The translations under genes were made by a program, and so were the position numbers. A stretch of 64,000 nt of DNA from NCBI GenBank assembly GCA_033439685.1, contig JAUEDM010000002.1:3844001-3908000 (forward strand), in the 5' to 3' direction. Source of the DNA: Apodospora peruviana. Its lineage: Eukaryota > Ascomycota > Sordariomycetes > Sordariales > Lasiosphaeriaceae. Shown here piece after piece: positions 1 to 10,226 of this stretch (positions are counted from its first letter, which is position 1; every line of letters starts with the position of its first letter). A model generated the notes under the pieces. It saw only the letters and a list, made by a program, of their open reading frames with translations, was not told where the DNA came from and searched no databases.

Positions 1-1382
1 CCTCCCCAGACTTTATACCATGTTGTTTCGCATCTGGCACTGGCCTTAGTGGCCTGGAACCTTGCGCCGTCGCAGTGTTCTTACTGCAGTAGAACGGACG
101 GCTGGCGAGTGAGATTGATCCTGCTTCATTCGTGGTGGTTCGAGAATTAGCAGTCCAGGCTAATTGGCGTGTTCGAGAACTGGACATTGACGCCAAAAAG
201 TTAAATGGCGTTCGTCTGGCGCAGGGCGTCGGAATACTCAGGGATATGTTGTCGTTCGAGGGAGCGACTCGTGCTTTGAGTTCATGTTACATGTCGGTGC
301 ACAGACAGATTTCATCTAGATGTCCTGTCAATGTTAGCATCACCGAGAGCCCTCCGGATCGGTCGAGGTCATTGGCGCGATCGTAGATTAGGCGGTCAGT
401 GGGTCCAGTGGCGGTTTGGTCAGCTCATTCACCCTCACAAACCCCGTTCGCGCGTAGCGGCAGATGTGATAACATAGTCGCGGTTTGTACAATGAAAACT
501 TCAAACGTAACGTCGCAACCAGGGCGGGTCAAATCGCCAGCACAGCAGTCGGTTTGTTGTGGTCAGAATACAAAAGGGTCGACAAGGCGGCCAATGCTGC
601 GGCGCGTGGGGCGTTTCGGAATATATTACTGGACAAGCCAAAATCCCTCTAACGCCCGTGAGGCTCTATCTCTCCTGTATTTACAGCGACGACAGCTCAT
701 TCACGACAGAACTACACTGTGGGACACCGTATCAAGACGAAGATTGATGCAGACAGGTAATGCGGCCTCAATATTATATACAGTAGGCACCTATTTTACC
801 GGAGGCAAGTCAATCATATATTACCGCAGGCTATCCCAGTTACGGGAGATAGTTACTGCATCTCAAAGTGAATGAACCAAAGTTCCATACGCCACAAGGA
901 AGGAAAATAAGGATTGTGAATGGCATCCCTAGGAGACCGACCCCAAGTCCCTGGGCTGTTTCCACATCCCCAACCATGGCGCCTTACGCAAGAAACCCGT
1001 CCTCGCCTATCTCTCCACCGAGAGCCCATTTCATCCGCGCCGCAACCTCGACCCTCTTGGGAGCTACACATCTGCCGTGCCCCTATACGCGGAATACCAG
1101 GAGATTTGTCACCGATGTATCAGACTATCTAGAATGATAGCGACAGGTGATCGAGCGCTCTTTGTCACAGCCGGCCTGATGTCCGAGCGAACACGGGAGT
1201 TATCAAGAGAGTCTCCCGCGACTCACGGAGATATGGAAAATCCACAGTCAGATAGGTCAGAGCCTGACTAGGCTCATCATCGTCTTCGGCTGCTATCCAC
1301 AATACCTACCAGGTAGGTACCTAGCTAGGTCGGGTCGATGGGTGGGCCTATACGGCTGGTGGTGAATTCTCAGGGATAATAT

Positions 1383-1553
1383 AACCGCCTGATACAGATT
1401 GGACGACAGGACCATAGGACCCAGGCTCTGCTAGGCTTGTCATGTGCCTTCGATACTATAGCAAGACACTTCAACGGGTGGACCGGTTCGGCTGGCAGTG
1501 GATCTGTTTGGTAACATGACCGTCTGATACAGATTGGACGACAGGACAATAGG
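1383..1553. repeat. pair of 35-bp imperfect direct repeats
   Basis: Positions 1383-1417 and 1519-1553 share a core of more than 20 identical bases (GATACAGATTGGACGACAGG within it). They differ at only a couple of positions, and their starts are 136 bp apart. No inverted termini are visible, so this looks like a local duplication rather than a transposon end. Confidence 0.75.
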
Positions 1554-1673
1554 GGCAAAAGCAGACGTCCAACAGGTCTTCCTTATATACTACCTGCGTG
1601 TCCGCACGCTGGTGGACTTCGTTTGTCGCCAACCATACTGGCCAAAGGGCTCCACTAGCCGCCATGCCACCGT

Positions 1674-1681
1674 CTATAAAT
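1674..1681 (+). promoter_or_regulatory. TATA box upstream of thaumatin-like pseudogene
   Basis: TATAAATA lies about 205 bp before the ATG at 1886. It is followed by a pyrimidine-rich leader (CTTTTTTTGG, CCTTTTCCC runs), as in strongly transcribed fungal genes. The promoter looks better preserved than the coding region below it. Confidence 0.5.
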
Positions 1682-1885
1682 ACCTGCTTTTTTTGGCCCT
1701 TTCCTATTCCTTTTCCCTTTCTCATCATACAACCTCCTCCGCGGGATTGACTTCAGTCTTCAGCTCTACCTACACGGACAGCCTCCAGGCCCATCGACGG
1801 CTGTCTCTACTCTTCTGCTCTTCGGCTTATCGCCAACACTCTCTACTACACTCCTTTCGCGACATCACTCTTTTCAGCCGTCAAG

Positions 1886-2670
1886 ATGAAGTCTTTCAAC
1901 ACTGTCCTCGCTACCATGGCCCTAGCAAGCGGCATCCTAGCAGCTCTGGCCGAAATCACCGTCGCTCCGACGCCGACTCAGCCCTTCACCCGCGTCGTCC
2001 GCGCAAACCCTGCCCCTGCCCCTGACAACATCATCCCCGCGACCGCCGCCACCGCCATCAGCGGTGCCCTGGCTCCCCGATGGCATTCACGCGACCATCG
2101 CCGCCACTCCACCCACCTGGACCATCAACATCCAGAACAACGCCGGTGTCGATATCTATACCGTGCACGCGAAGACCCGGAGGCTGCAAACCCTGTTTTT
2201 GGCCAGCCCACTCCCGGCGTCCTTGGGAAAGAACAGGCGGCCTCTATCGCGGTGCCCACCGGCTACGCCGGCAACATCCAGATCGTCTAGAGCGGCAGGG
2301 CCATGCTGGGCGACGAGACCTGGATGGAGGCGTCGTTCGTGACCCAAGGTGGCACCGAGGCCCTGGGTGTCATAGACGTCTCCTATGTCAGGGATTCAAC
2401 TTCCCCGTCGTTTGCACCTGCAAGTCGAGCGGTAACGCATTCCTCAGAGGCTGCGATATCAACCTGTGGAGACTCAACCCCTGCCCGCAGGAGAACGGCC
2501 AGGGCACCTGCAGGAACCCCAAGCGCTGGGAGAACGAAGCCACCGACCCGATCCCCTTCTTCGCGCCGTGACGTGGCAGGGCCTACACCTACCCCAACGA
2601 CCAAGGTGCTCTAGCCAACGGATGGTGCCAGTCCGGCACCGTTCTCTGCACGTTTCTTCCCGGCAGATAA
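1886..2670 (+). pseudogene. thaumatin-like secreted protein, frameshifted
   Basis: The start is intact. It encodes a signal peptide (MKSFNTVLATMALASG, then a hydrophobic stretch) followed by a Pro/Ala spacer. The mature-domain homology then hops between frames: one frame at about 2064-2170, a return to the first until an in-frame TAG at 2288, a third frame at about 2395, and an in-frame TGA near 2570. Recognisable pieces are NIQNNAGVDIYTVHAK, GDETWMEASFVTQGG, DVSYV, NFPVVCTCKSSGNA, GCDINLW, PFFAP and AYTYPNDQGALANG. This Cys pattern and the AYTYPND block fit fungal thaumatin-like proteins. At least three frame changes and two stops cannot be cured by ordinary introns, so I call it a pseudogene. 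Assembly error is the alternative. The family call is from memory of the fungal thaumatin pattern. Confidence 0.72.
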
Positions 2671-3258
2671 AGCAAGCATGCTACCGAGTCATTTGATGGA
2701 GGACGATATTGGTCTGAAGTCGACACCAAGGATGTCTCAAAACATCAGGGTTTGGGTTTGTTTGCTATTCTAGAGCAGGGGCGTCATCAGGACAGGTGGA
2801 TGAGTCAAGCGATCAGCTATAGGCATACACCTAGACATGAAATCAAGCACCCGCTAAACAAACATCTTGATTGTGACATTGGCCCAGTACAAACTACAAT
2901 GAGAGACACATCAACACTTGATGCGATGTGATATGTTAAAGTTTGTCTGTGTGTGTGAATCTGACCGACCCATACATGGGAATGAGCCTCATGTCATACT
3001 AGTATAAAGTATAAACATCAATACCACTGAGAGCCTGAATTCCTACCTCCTCATACATAGCACATACTGTCATATACAGCAAAGACTCACATCATATCTC
3101 AGAATCATACAGACACAAATACTCCGAAAACCTTACCTTTATTACGTTCCCAGCCTCTATAGCTCAGCTATATCGCCAATTACTTATCTATTCGACAAAA
3201 CCCAGGGCGCCTGCACCCGGGTCCGGCGTTAATAAACCCATCGATGTCCTACGTTTCG
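2671..3258. other. intergenic
   Basis: This is an AT-richer spacer between the pseudogene and the convergent RING gene, and presumably includes both 3' ends. I see no gene or repeat in it. Confidence 0.5.
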
Positions 3259-3642
3259 TTAAGACTCCACGCTGCTCTCACCACTCTCACCGCCCCCCTC
3301 GCTCTCATCCGACAGGTGAATCTCATCAAGCGCCTCCATCAAAGGCCTGTAATACTCAGGAACCTTTGTCCGGCAAAATGGACACGTCAAAGACTTTCCC
3401 AAACACTTGCAGAGGCATATCATACCGAGCACGTGCTTACAGATGAGAACTATCATCTTCTCGCACCTCCCAACGCACAACTCCTGGAGACCCGGAACGA
3501 GAAGCTCATCCCCGCAGATGCCGCACGCGACATGAGGTTTGGGGCCGGAGGGCTTGGCGATGTACCGCTCGATGTTGGGCCAGTAAGTCTCTTCCACTGT
3601 TTCCTCAGCGGCTGTGCTGGAGGATGCGTTGTTGTTAGACAT
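3259..3642 (-). CDS. small RING-type zinc finger protein
   Basis: A single exon encodes 127 residues. The N-terminus is acidic and low complexity, followed by the block ETVEETYWPNIERYI (residues about 14-28). A C3HC4-like set of ligands comes next: C40-x2-C43, C68-x-H70, C76 with C80, and C87-x2-C90 (CPFCRTK). The spacing CKHVLGMIC follows the fungal RING variant with five residues after the His. The tail is Ser/Glu rich. RING proteins of this kind are usually E3 ubiquitin ligases, so that role is inferred. A second gene at 46332 shares the same N-terminal block and RING layout, so the two are paralogues. There is a TATA-like sequence about 150 bp upstream. The start is the only ATG preceding the conserved block. 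No transmembrane segment is seen. Confidence 0.75.
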   Translation of the reverse strand: MSNNNASSSTAAEETVEETYWPNIERYIAKPSGPKPHVACGICGDELLVPGLQELCVGRCEKMIVLICKHVLGMICLCKCLGKSLTCPFCRTKVPEYYRPLMEALDEIHLSDESEGGGESGESSVES

Positions 3643-3792
3643 TTTGTCTTTAGGGGGATTTGTTTTGAGGAAGTTAGTGTGAGGAACTTACTGATTTGAG
3701 GCTTGGCGAAGACCTTGGGTGGATGGATGCAAGGCTGAAAGCTTGATGGTTTCCAAAATCTATTTTCTTTCGTTCGGCGGGATTTTCGTTTT

Positions 3793-3800
3793 TATATATA
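3793..3800 (-). promoter_or_regulatory. TATA-like element for the RING gene
   Basis: TATATATA is followed on the coding strand by an A-rich stretch and lies about 150 bp upstream of the ATG at 3642. Position and composition suit a core promoter. Transcription start is not visible. Confidence 0.35.
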
Positions 3801-4677
3801 GCAGCTTTTTGGAATCGGGGCTTCTAGGGTCGTTTACTTGATGAGGATCATGCAGACCGTTACAATAGTATTGTGATGTTGGCAATGGCATAGTTCATAA
3901 GTGTTGCCGAGACAAATGAAGAGGTTTATGCTTGACGAGGGAGGAACAAAGAACAGCTACACTGATCTCGGGAGGAGATCCGGGGAAAGGGAACAACAAG
4001 AGCATTGTTTAAAACCAAGCGGACAAGGCTTCTTTGTTGCCTGTTGTTCTTTGAGAAGCCGAGTTGGATCACTCTGTGTAACGACGTATTGGCGGTTCAC
4101 AAGGGTAGGTTTGCGAGCCTTGCAAATATCTGCGTTGATTTCCAGAGAGGAAGTCAAAGACTTCGCTACTATGTTATCTGTGGGGTGCTGGTGGTACGCC
4201 AAAACTGGCAGGAAACTCACATACTTATCTTGGATTATATCGGGGCATACAGTTTGGAGTTGCTGAGTGAAGGTGTGTGAGAGAAGAATCCTGCCTGTGA
4301 AATCAACCCCTGAAAAAGAAATCTCAACCATTCATGTATACAAATTCCCTAGCCTAAAGCACCTTCAAGTAGCCATGATAGGCGGTGGGAGTTCGGTACA
4401 CTTCTTAAGTTATTTGTACACAAACAGCCGGGTAGAGCAGTAAGAAGCTCGGCTTCCTCAAGGAAAACATATACAATTCAAGCTTCCGTCCTCTTTTCCA
4501 GCTGTCCTCTCATGGATCAGTATGGTCAAGTTCGTCTTGAAATGGGTAAAAATCGTAAACTTCCTATTACTTCTGACTCTTGTCTGCTACGCTCTACCCC
4601 CCCCCCCCCCCCCCCCCCCCCCACAACACCCCTTTGTTTCTTCCTATCCTTCATAGCAACTCAATACAGTAACCATC
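3801..4677. other. intergenic, with poly-C tract
   Basis: A 124-codon minus-strand frame (3957-4331) has no motif or splice partner that I can support. The stretch ends with a homopolymer of 25 C (4598-4622), directly 3' of the convergent end of the P450 gene. Confidence 0.45.
4598..4622. repeat. 25-nt poly-C homopolymer
   Basis: An uninterrupted run of C (G on the other strand) sits about 55 bp beyond the P450 stop codon, in its probable 3' UTR or terminator region. Exact length is prone to sequencing error. Confidence 0.9.
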
Positions 4678-6275
4678 CTAAGCCTTCCTCCTGCGCAGTC
4701 CAATCTCCAACCCCAAAGGCTTCCTCAAAAAGCCCTCCCGCGTCTCCATCACCTCCTGCCTCAAGTAAACATCATACCTCCTCACCCAAGTCGCAACAAT
4801 CAGCTTCAACTCCATATCCGCCACATTCCGCCCAACGCACGCCCTCGGCCCGTAACTAAACGGAATGAACGCGTTCTTCTGCCGCGTCGTCACAGTCTCC
4901 CACCTCTCCGGCCTGAAATCGTCCGCATCCTCACCCCAGATTTCCTTGGAGTGATGAATCGAATAAGTCGGCACGCTAAGCACCGTCCCAGGCGGGAAAT
5001 AATAGCCCCTGATCTCCACGCCAGCCGAGTCCTCAGGAATTTGTCGTGGCAACCCAATGCCAGAAGTGGAATGGAACCGCAACGTCTCGTTGACGACGGC
5101 CTGCAGGTACGGCAACTCCTTGACCATATCGAACGTCGGCACGTCGATATATTCGGGCACCGCCTTATCCAGCTCCTCCCGCAACTTCTCCAGCACCCCG
5201 GGCGTCCTCATAACATGGAAAAGCAGCGCGCACGACGAATTAGAGGTGGTATCGCTACCAGCAATGAGCTGCGTAAGCGCCTCAGCAGTGAGTTCCTCGC
5301 GGCAAAGCCGTTCACCCTTCTCGTCGCGTCCCTCCATCAACCTCTCCAAAAGATCCTTCCTCGTCACAGGCGGCGGGTTTTCGAGGCGCGCTTTCACACA
5401 CGCGATCGCAATACCAGCCAAGTTCTCCACCGCCTCAAGCCCCTTGCTGAAGAACGGATCGGGCAGCCATTTCGCGTACGGCTTCAGCGCGGGGAGACTC
5501 CCGAGGGCGGCGGAGACCTCTCCTCTCCGGTTGAGGATATCGATGGCCGGGGCGTAGATCGGGGGACTATCAGGCGAGGAACGGACCTCGGCCATGTCTG
5601 CGCCTGACGAAAGCATGCCGAAGGGCGCGCCGAAGGCCAGGTCGCCGATCACGTCGAAGGCGAGGTAGTTGAACCAATTCAGACAGTCGATGTGTGCTTC
5701 CTTCCCAGCAGAACGGGAGATGAGGTTGTCCCACTGTCTGACGAAGAGCTCGAGGTTGGAGTGGATGTAGGGCTCGAACTGGGCGACCGATTTGGCGGAG
5801 AAGGTGTGCGAGACGATCTTGCGTTTACGCGTGTGCTCGGCGCGGTCGCGCGTGTTGAAGAGGCCGCGGCGGATGCTCACGAAGGCGTCGTAGAAGGACC
5901 TTTCCGTCCCGCAAGTCAGCCAAGGTAAGGAAGGTAAGTAGGAAGAGAAAATAGGGGAGGGATGTACGATTTGGTGAACCCGTTGCCATGGCCATAGATG
6001 ATCTGAATCGCCTCATCATCGTTGACACTGACGTGGTTGGGCTGGATGCGCACGACGGGACCCAGTTCCTTGTGAAGTTCGTCGACTCTTTCGTACCGGT
6101 TCCCCCGTCTGACGACTGAGAGCAGCCAGAGGTTGGAGAACTGCGCGGGGAAGGGGGCCGGGATCCGGCGCAGGTGGCAATATGTGACGAGGTAGGACCA
6201 TAGATACGAAGCGATGGCGGCGACGAGGAGGACGGCTGGCGCCCAGGGCGAGTAGATGTAGTTGATGATGGTCAT
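4678..6275 (-). CDS. bphA: CYP53-family cytochrome P450, benzoate 4-hydroxylase
   Basis: Exon 1 is 6275-5968 and exon 2 is 5899-4678. The 68-nt intron (GTACAT...CTGAC...AG) splits a Ser codon. The product has 509 residues: an N-terminal membrane anchor (about 9-32), the I-helix AGSDTTS (316-322), ETLR (374-377), FRPERW, and the haem loop FSYGPRACVG with ligand Cys457. Family-diagnostic stretches such as YGHGNGF, SIRRGLFNTRDRAEHTRKRK, NRRGEVSA and METREGFLRKPLG match Aspergillus benzoate para-hydroxylase. The established reaction is benzoate to 4-hydroxybenzoate, which feeds protocatechuate and the beta-ketoadipate route, with NADPH-P450 reductase at the ER. CYP53 enzymes also detoxify plant-derived benzoates. 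TATATA stands about 95 bp upstream. All key residues are present. Confidence 0.93.
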
Positions 6276-6370
6276 CTTTGGAGAAGCTCTTCGTCTAGTT
6301 GAACAGTCTTCAATGTGATATTAGAGCGCTCTGTATGTTGGAATCCGAGGACGAGGTGCTGATCGGTTCA

Positions 6371-6376
6371 TATATA
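6371..6376 (-). promoter_or_regulatory. TATA-like element for CYP53 gene
   Basis: TATATA on the minus strand lies about 95 bp before the ATG at 6275, a typical core-promoter distance for an inducible fungal P450. Confidence 0.4.
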
Positions 6377-7604
6377 CCCGGCACACACAAGCTCACTCAT
6401 CTGCTCCGCTCACATCCGCCATTCGAGTATCCGTAAGGTAAGAAATTGATGACCACCACCAACCACTTCCATGAGATTTGGAGAAAATGGATATGCGTTC
6501 TAGCACCCAATGGCACAGAATACCACGCAAAATCAGCGCCGCTGACCGTCCTGTCCCACCTAGGTCGCACAGCGACTCCTCCCGAGCGGCTCTGGATGCG
6601 ATCCATGTCCTTGACGTATCCGTAAACCCGTCATAGACCCCAGACCCCGCGGGGCCCCGCGTGGCCAACCAGGACCTCGTTAGCCATTCGTCTCCCGCCG
6701 GCCGGCCCGTCATGGTTGCTAAACGGTCGTGATACTCGATTTTGTGGATGAAGAGGGACCCGCTGGCTGGTTCCGGGGTACGGTGGTAGTGGCTTGGTAT
6801 TTTTTCTTGGTCACTTGTTACTCCCGGTTTTAGTCTTGTTTGGGCAGTGGAAACAGTTAGAAAGAACCGGAGATCGTCGTCACCAATTCGGCCCTTGGCA
6901 AGGGGGCTTGCGGGGGAGGCCATATGTGCGGGGGAGAGCCGAGCGTGCGGTGGCGCCGCGAGCCCGCTAGACAGACCGGCAGCGGGGGACGGCAGCGGTG
7001 GGTTCTTAAGGGGGTGGTGCTCGGCCGTTCGCTACTCCGAAAAAAAAACTGGAAGCTTTGCCTTGTTCACATGGCTCATTTTCGTCCTCTTCGCGAAGCG
7101 AATTTGATCGCGAACGGCCGAGTCTTGGCCACCATGAACTCTTATGGCCACCATGAACTCTTATGGAGACGATGATGCCCAACAGCTTGCTGCTGCACGT
7201 TGAGCGTTGGGTGGGTTGACCCTTGGCTGGCTGATGCTTTGTTGTCTGAAGTAGTCAGGGGTAAGCTTATGCCGTCGTTGCCTGTGATGGAGCAGGCACC
7301 TCGCTGCTGCCTGTTTTCTCCAGATCTCCAGCTCCAACTACATTCGAGAAAATTGATACTTGAATAAAGGATTTAGTATATTTTTCATGGCCTGTCACGA
7401 CTCTACACGTATCTATTCTAAGATACTGTGTTCCGTACACAAACACAATTTCACGCCCATACCCAACGCCGCCGCCAGGCAATCCAAACCATAAGAGCTT
7501 GTTCCTATTTCTATGCACATTTAGGTAAACTTTGGTACATCACGTAAGGAGATTCTACTAACAGAAGCAGACAGCACGCGCGTAGAAAGCCCGGGGTCCA
7601 AAGC
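6377..7604. other. intergenic
   Basis: This stretch holds the CYP53 promoter and the 3' flank of the next minus-strand gene. Open frames of 176 and 86 codons lie here without recognisable motifs. A perfect 19-bp tandem duplication (GGCCACCATGAACTCTTAT, 7127-7145 and 7146-7164) is the only repeat noticed. Confidence 0.5.
7127..7164. repeat. 19-bp perfect tandem duplication
   Basis: Two adjacent identical copies of GGCCACCATGAACTCTTAT are present. They look like a recent slippage or duplication event in non-coding DNA. Confidence 0.85.
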
Positions 7605-10226
7605 TCAACGCAGCATATAGGAGAGATCAGGCAGGTTCGCAATAATGCGGAGAGCAGCAGGATCATCACCGGCAGCCTGTTTTCTCTGGCTCATCGGAAG
7701 AGGAGCGCTCGAGTCTGTGCCTACCGACGGGGGCAACACGATAGGCGAGGATATCGGCAACGGTGTAGTTGGCGTAAATTCGGCCTTCGCTACCGGCCGT
7801 CCCCCCAGAGCGGGGCTCTGGGCCGACGTGGTTAAGAGTGACAGGGCATCGGTATGGTTCGTGGGCGTAAATGGCGTCGGGGTCATGGCACTCGGGTTAA
7901 ATTGTGTTGGGACTTGCTTCGTAATAACAGCAGGTTTGGTTCTCTCGGCCGGTGCTTCGAAGACGGAGAAGTCTACTGATGCCCATCCATCTTCCTTGTG
8001 CGACACGGCAGCCGGTGGTTTCGGAGGTTTAATAGAAGGTCTTGGAGCCGGAGCTCCAGGCCCTATCGGGACTGAACCTGGTGAAGCTTGCGTGGTTGTT
8101 AAGGTTGCAGGAGGAGCCGAAAAGGCATCGCTCAAGTCCGGGAATCCATTCGTGGAGGGTTTAGTTTCCGATGGTGAAGATATCATTTCTCCCCAGTCAT
8201 CATCGTCATCGTCTTGAATGGCGGGCGGGCCTGCCAGAGACAGCGAAGCTCTGGCGGCCAGGCGTTCAGACGCAATTCTTTCTGGGACCGACGCAAGTGG
8301 TCTCGAAGACGCCGGAAAGAGCTGTTGTGCGCTGGACTTGGCTGCGCCAAGGTGAGAAGCCGCCGTGGATGGCGGTGGCGGCTGCTTTGGGGTGGAAGTT
8401 TCCACTTTCAAAGGCGGCTGAGAAAGAGGCATGAATGGTGTTGGCTCCGTTTGTGCGGTAGGCGAGCCGGTGCTCCAGCCAAATGATCCGGGAGCCGGTA
8501 TGGCCATGCTCGACGGGCGCTGTGCAGGGCCTTGCAGAGAGGCCGACGACTTTCTTGTCGGGTTCAAAGGGTCAAGACCTGGAGCAGGTAAAGCTGCCTT
8601 CTGGGACGACTGGAGGGAAGAGGCTCTTGAATGAGCCTTTTTCTTCCCGAAAACCGCATCTAGCCCGACAGGCTCAACGGAAGAATCCCAACCGAACATG
8701 TTTCGTTGCTGCTTGGACGTCCCGCCTCCCAGGTTGGCTCGTCCTGCAATCGAATCCTCCTCCATCCACCGGCGCACGACCTTGATGGTGTCTTGTCGAA
8801 TGGTTGAGGTCTGCCAAGTCACTCGTCTGTAGTTCTCGTCGTCTCCGGCATTGTGTTTGCGTGAAGAGCCCAGTCGAGAGATGCGGTACCAGGTCTTGCG
8901 CTCCGAAATCTCGGTGAAGCTGTCAGTGATGATGCGATCTGAAAGCTCCGACTCGTCTCTCAAAACGTCTGCTATTAGGTCGGACCTAATCGGCCCCCAG
9001 AGCTTTTCTACCAAACCCACGTCCACCTCAAAGGCAGTCGGTCCAAACTGGGTACCAGCTGGTCGTTCCAAATCAATCGAGGTGGTCTTCCTTGACAGTG
9101 GGGAAGATGCTACTCCAGTTGCATTGCTGGACACGGGCGACTGTTGGACTTCCTGGTGCGGTGTTGCTTTCGTGACCTCAGGGGTCGAAGGTAGCGGAGG
9201 ATCTTCTTCATCAGCATCCTCGAAGTCTCTGAAATCCCCGGCATTGTCTGAGTCGCTAGTCTGGTCGAGATCTGATCGACTCTTACTGCGCTCCCGTGAT
9301 ACTACCGGGGGTTCTTGGCTTGCCGCTCTGGCAAGCCCATCAAACTTGTAGACGAGCTCTTGAACTTTGCCAGAAGTCTTCCTGGCCACCTGTTGTCGGG
9401 CACGAGAATCCTCATCGATCGAGGTGATAGGTGAGTCTGATCTTTCGTCTTCGTGGTCTGTTGCGTCATCGTCGTCATAGTGTTCGGAGGGAGGAGGTGA
9501 ATAAGAGACACGGGCTCGAGTTGGCTCCTCAATGCTTGGTCGCATAGGGCCGTCTGCTGTTGACCCGTGATCCCTCTCCTCCGGCGGCGCCTGCTCGTCG
9601 TTCCTATCGTCATGAGGGAACATGGCCGGAGCAGGCCCGAGGTTTGGGCGAACGTCTATCTCCTTCTCTCCGACATATATTTCTTCGTCATTCCAATCAT
9701 TTGTTATTATTATGCTTGCGGTTCTAGGTAGCGGCCCCCCAAATACATCATCAGTCGAAACCGAGTCGATAATCGGCCGAGGCGTGGCTGGTTCATCGTT
9801 CGATAGCGCTTGGGAGGAAAAATCGGCGGCCCAGGGATCGGGCGAAGGCTGCCGGAGTGCCGAACCATTAGGGGGGTTCGGGATGGCGATGCTGTCCGGC
9901 CACGCGATGGGACTCGCCTTGCCGAACTCGTCACCTCGAGGCAGTGGTGTAAGATTTGGACTCGGTGATGTCCATGCACCGCCCCATCCAGACTGTGACC
10001 CGGAGGGTGCTTGAGCTGGCGTGTCAGGGGCGGCCCATTCGCCGAATCCATCATTCTCCTCATCTGCCCATGGCGATTGACCCGAGACGGCGTTGATTCG
10101 GGGCGAGTTGGAGACGGACAAAAGGGCCCGTGGGGGAGGTTCGAGATCGGATTTGGCCGGAGACGGTGGTCTTGGGTCCTTGTCGGCTTCTGTTGTTGTC
10201 CATGGTGAACCCCACGGATCTTCCAT
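7605..10226 (-). CDS. large acidic DPW-motif protein, AP-1 accessory (Laa2-like)
   Basis: A single exon encodes 873 residues. I start at the ATG at 10226 (MEDPWGSPW), since the longer frame has no ATG. The protein is largely disordered and Ser/Pro/Asp rich, with repeated DPW, DDWGEM and NDWNDEE motifs. Near the middle (about 395-500) is a compact predicted helical region (FGPTAFEVDVGLVEKLWGPI, RKTWYRISRLGS, VVRRWMEEDSI). It ends with NLPDLSYMLR, a hydrophobic C-terminal motif. This layout resembles fungal relatives of yeast Laa2 (Ybl010c), which recruits Laa1 to the AP-1 clathrin adaptor at the trans-Golgi. DPW and acidic-aromatic motifs bind adaptor ear domains. The family assignment rests on remembered pattern, not a search. 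Some fungal annotations give such proteins misleading enzyme names. Confidence 0.7.
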   Translation of the reverse strand: MEDPWGSPWTTTEADKDPRPPSPAKSDLEPPPRALLSVSNSPRINAVSGQSPWADEENDGFGEWAAPDTPAQAPSGSQSGWGGAWTSPSPNLTPLPRGDEFGKASPIAWPDSIAIPNPPNGSALRQPSPDPWAADFSSQALSNDEPATPRPIIDSVSTDDVFGGPLPRTASIIITNDWNDEEIYVGEKEIDVRPNLGPAPAMFPHDDRNDEQAPPEERDHGSTADGPMRPSIEEPTRARVSYSPPPSEHYDDDDATDHEDERSDSPITSIDEDSRARQQVARKTSGKVQELVYKFDGLARAASQEPPVVSRERSKSRSDLDQTSDSDNAGDFRDFEDADEEDPPLPSTPEVTKATPHQEVQQSPVSSNATGVASSPLSRKTTSIDLERPAGTQFGPTAFEVDVGLVEKLWGPIRSDLIADVLRDESELSDRIITDSFTEISERKTWYRISRLGSSRKHNAGDDENYRRVTWQTSTIRQDTIKVVRRWMEEDSIAGRANLGGGTSKQQRNMFGWDSSVEPVGLDAVFGKKKAHSRASSLQSSQKAALPAPGLDPLNPTRKSSASLQGPAQRPSSMAIPAPGSFGWSTGSPTAQTEPTPFMPLSQPPLKVETSTPKQPPPPSTAASHLGAAKSSAQQLFPASSRPLASVPERIASERLAARASLSLAGPPAIQDDDDDDWGEMISSPSETKPSTNGFPDLSDAFSAPPATLTTTQASPGSVPIGPGAPAPRPSIKPPKPPAAVSHKEDGWASVDFSVFEAPAERTKPAVITKQVPTQFNPSAMTPTPFTPTNHTDALSLLTTSAQSPALGGRPVAKAEFTPTTPLPISSPIVLPPSVGTDSSAPLPMSQRKQAAGDDPAALRIIANLPDLSYMLR

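Larger units (their letters stand above)
1..1885. other. intergenic / no confident gene
   Basis: I recognise no gene here. Several short open frames exist, but none has codon structure or a motif I can name. A plus-strand stretch around 980-1270 reads open and vaguely protein-like, so it could be a decayed remnant, but I cannot assign a family. The stretch holds an imperfect direct repeat (1383-1417 and 1519-1553) and, near its end, a TATA-type promoter for the broken gene that follows. Confidence 0.5.

Noticed and set aside
3957..4331. 124-codon minus-strand frame
   Set aside because: No recognisable domain, Cys-rich end without pattern, and no promoter evidence.
6393..6923. 176-codon minus-strand frame between the CYP53 and Laa2-like genes
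   Set aside because: No motif, no splice context and a composition like its surroundings. It overlaps the P450 promoter.
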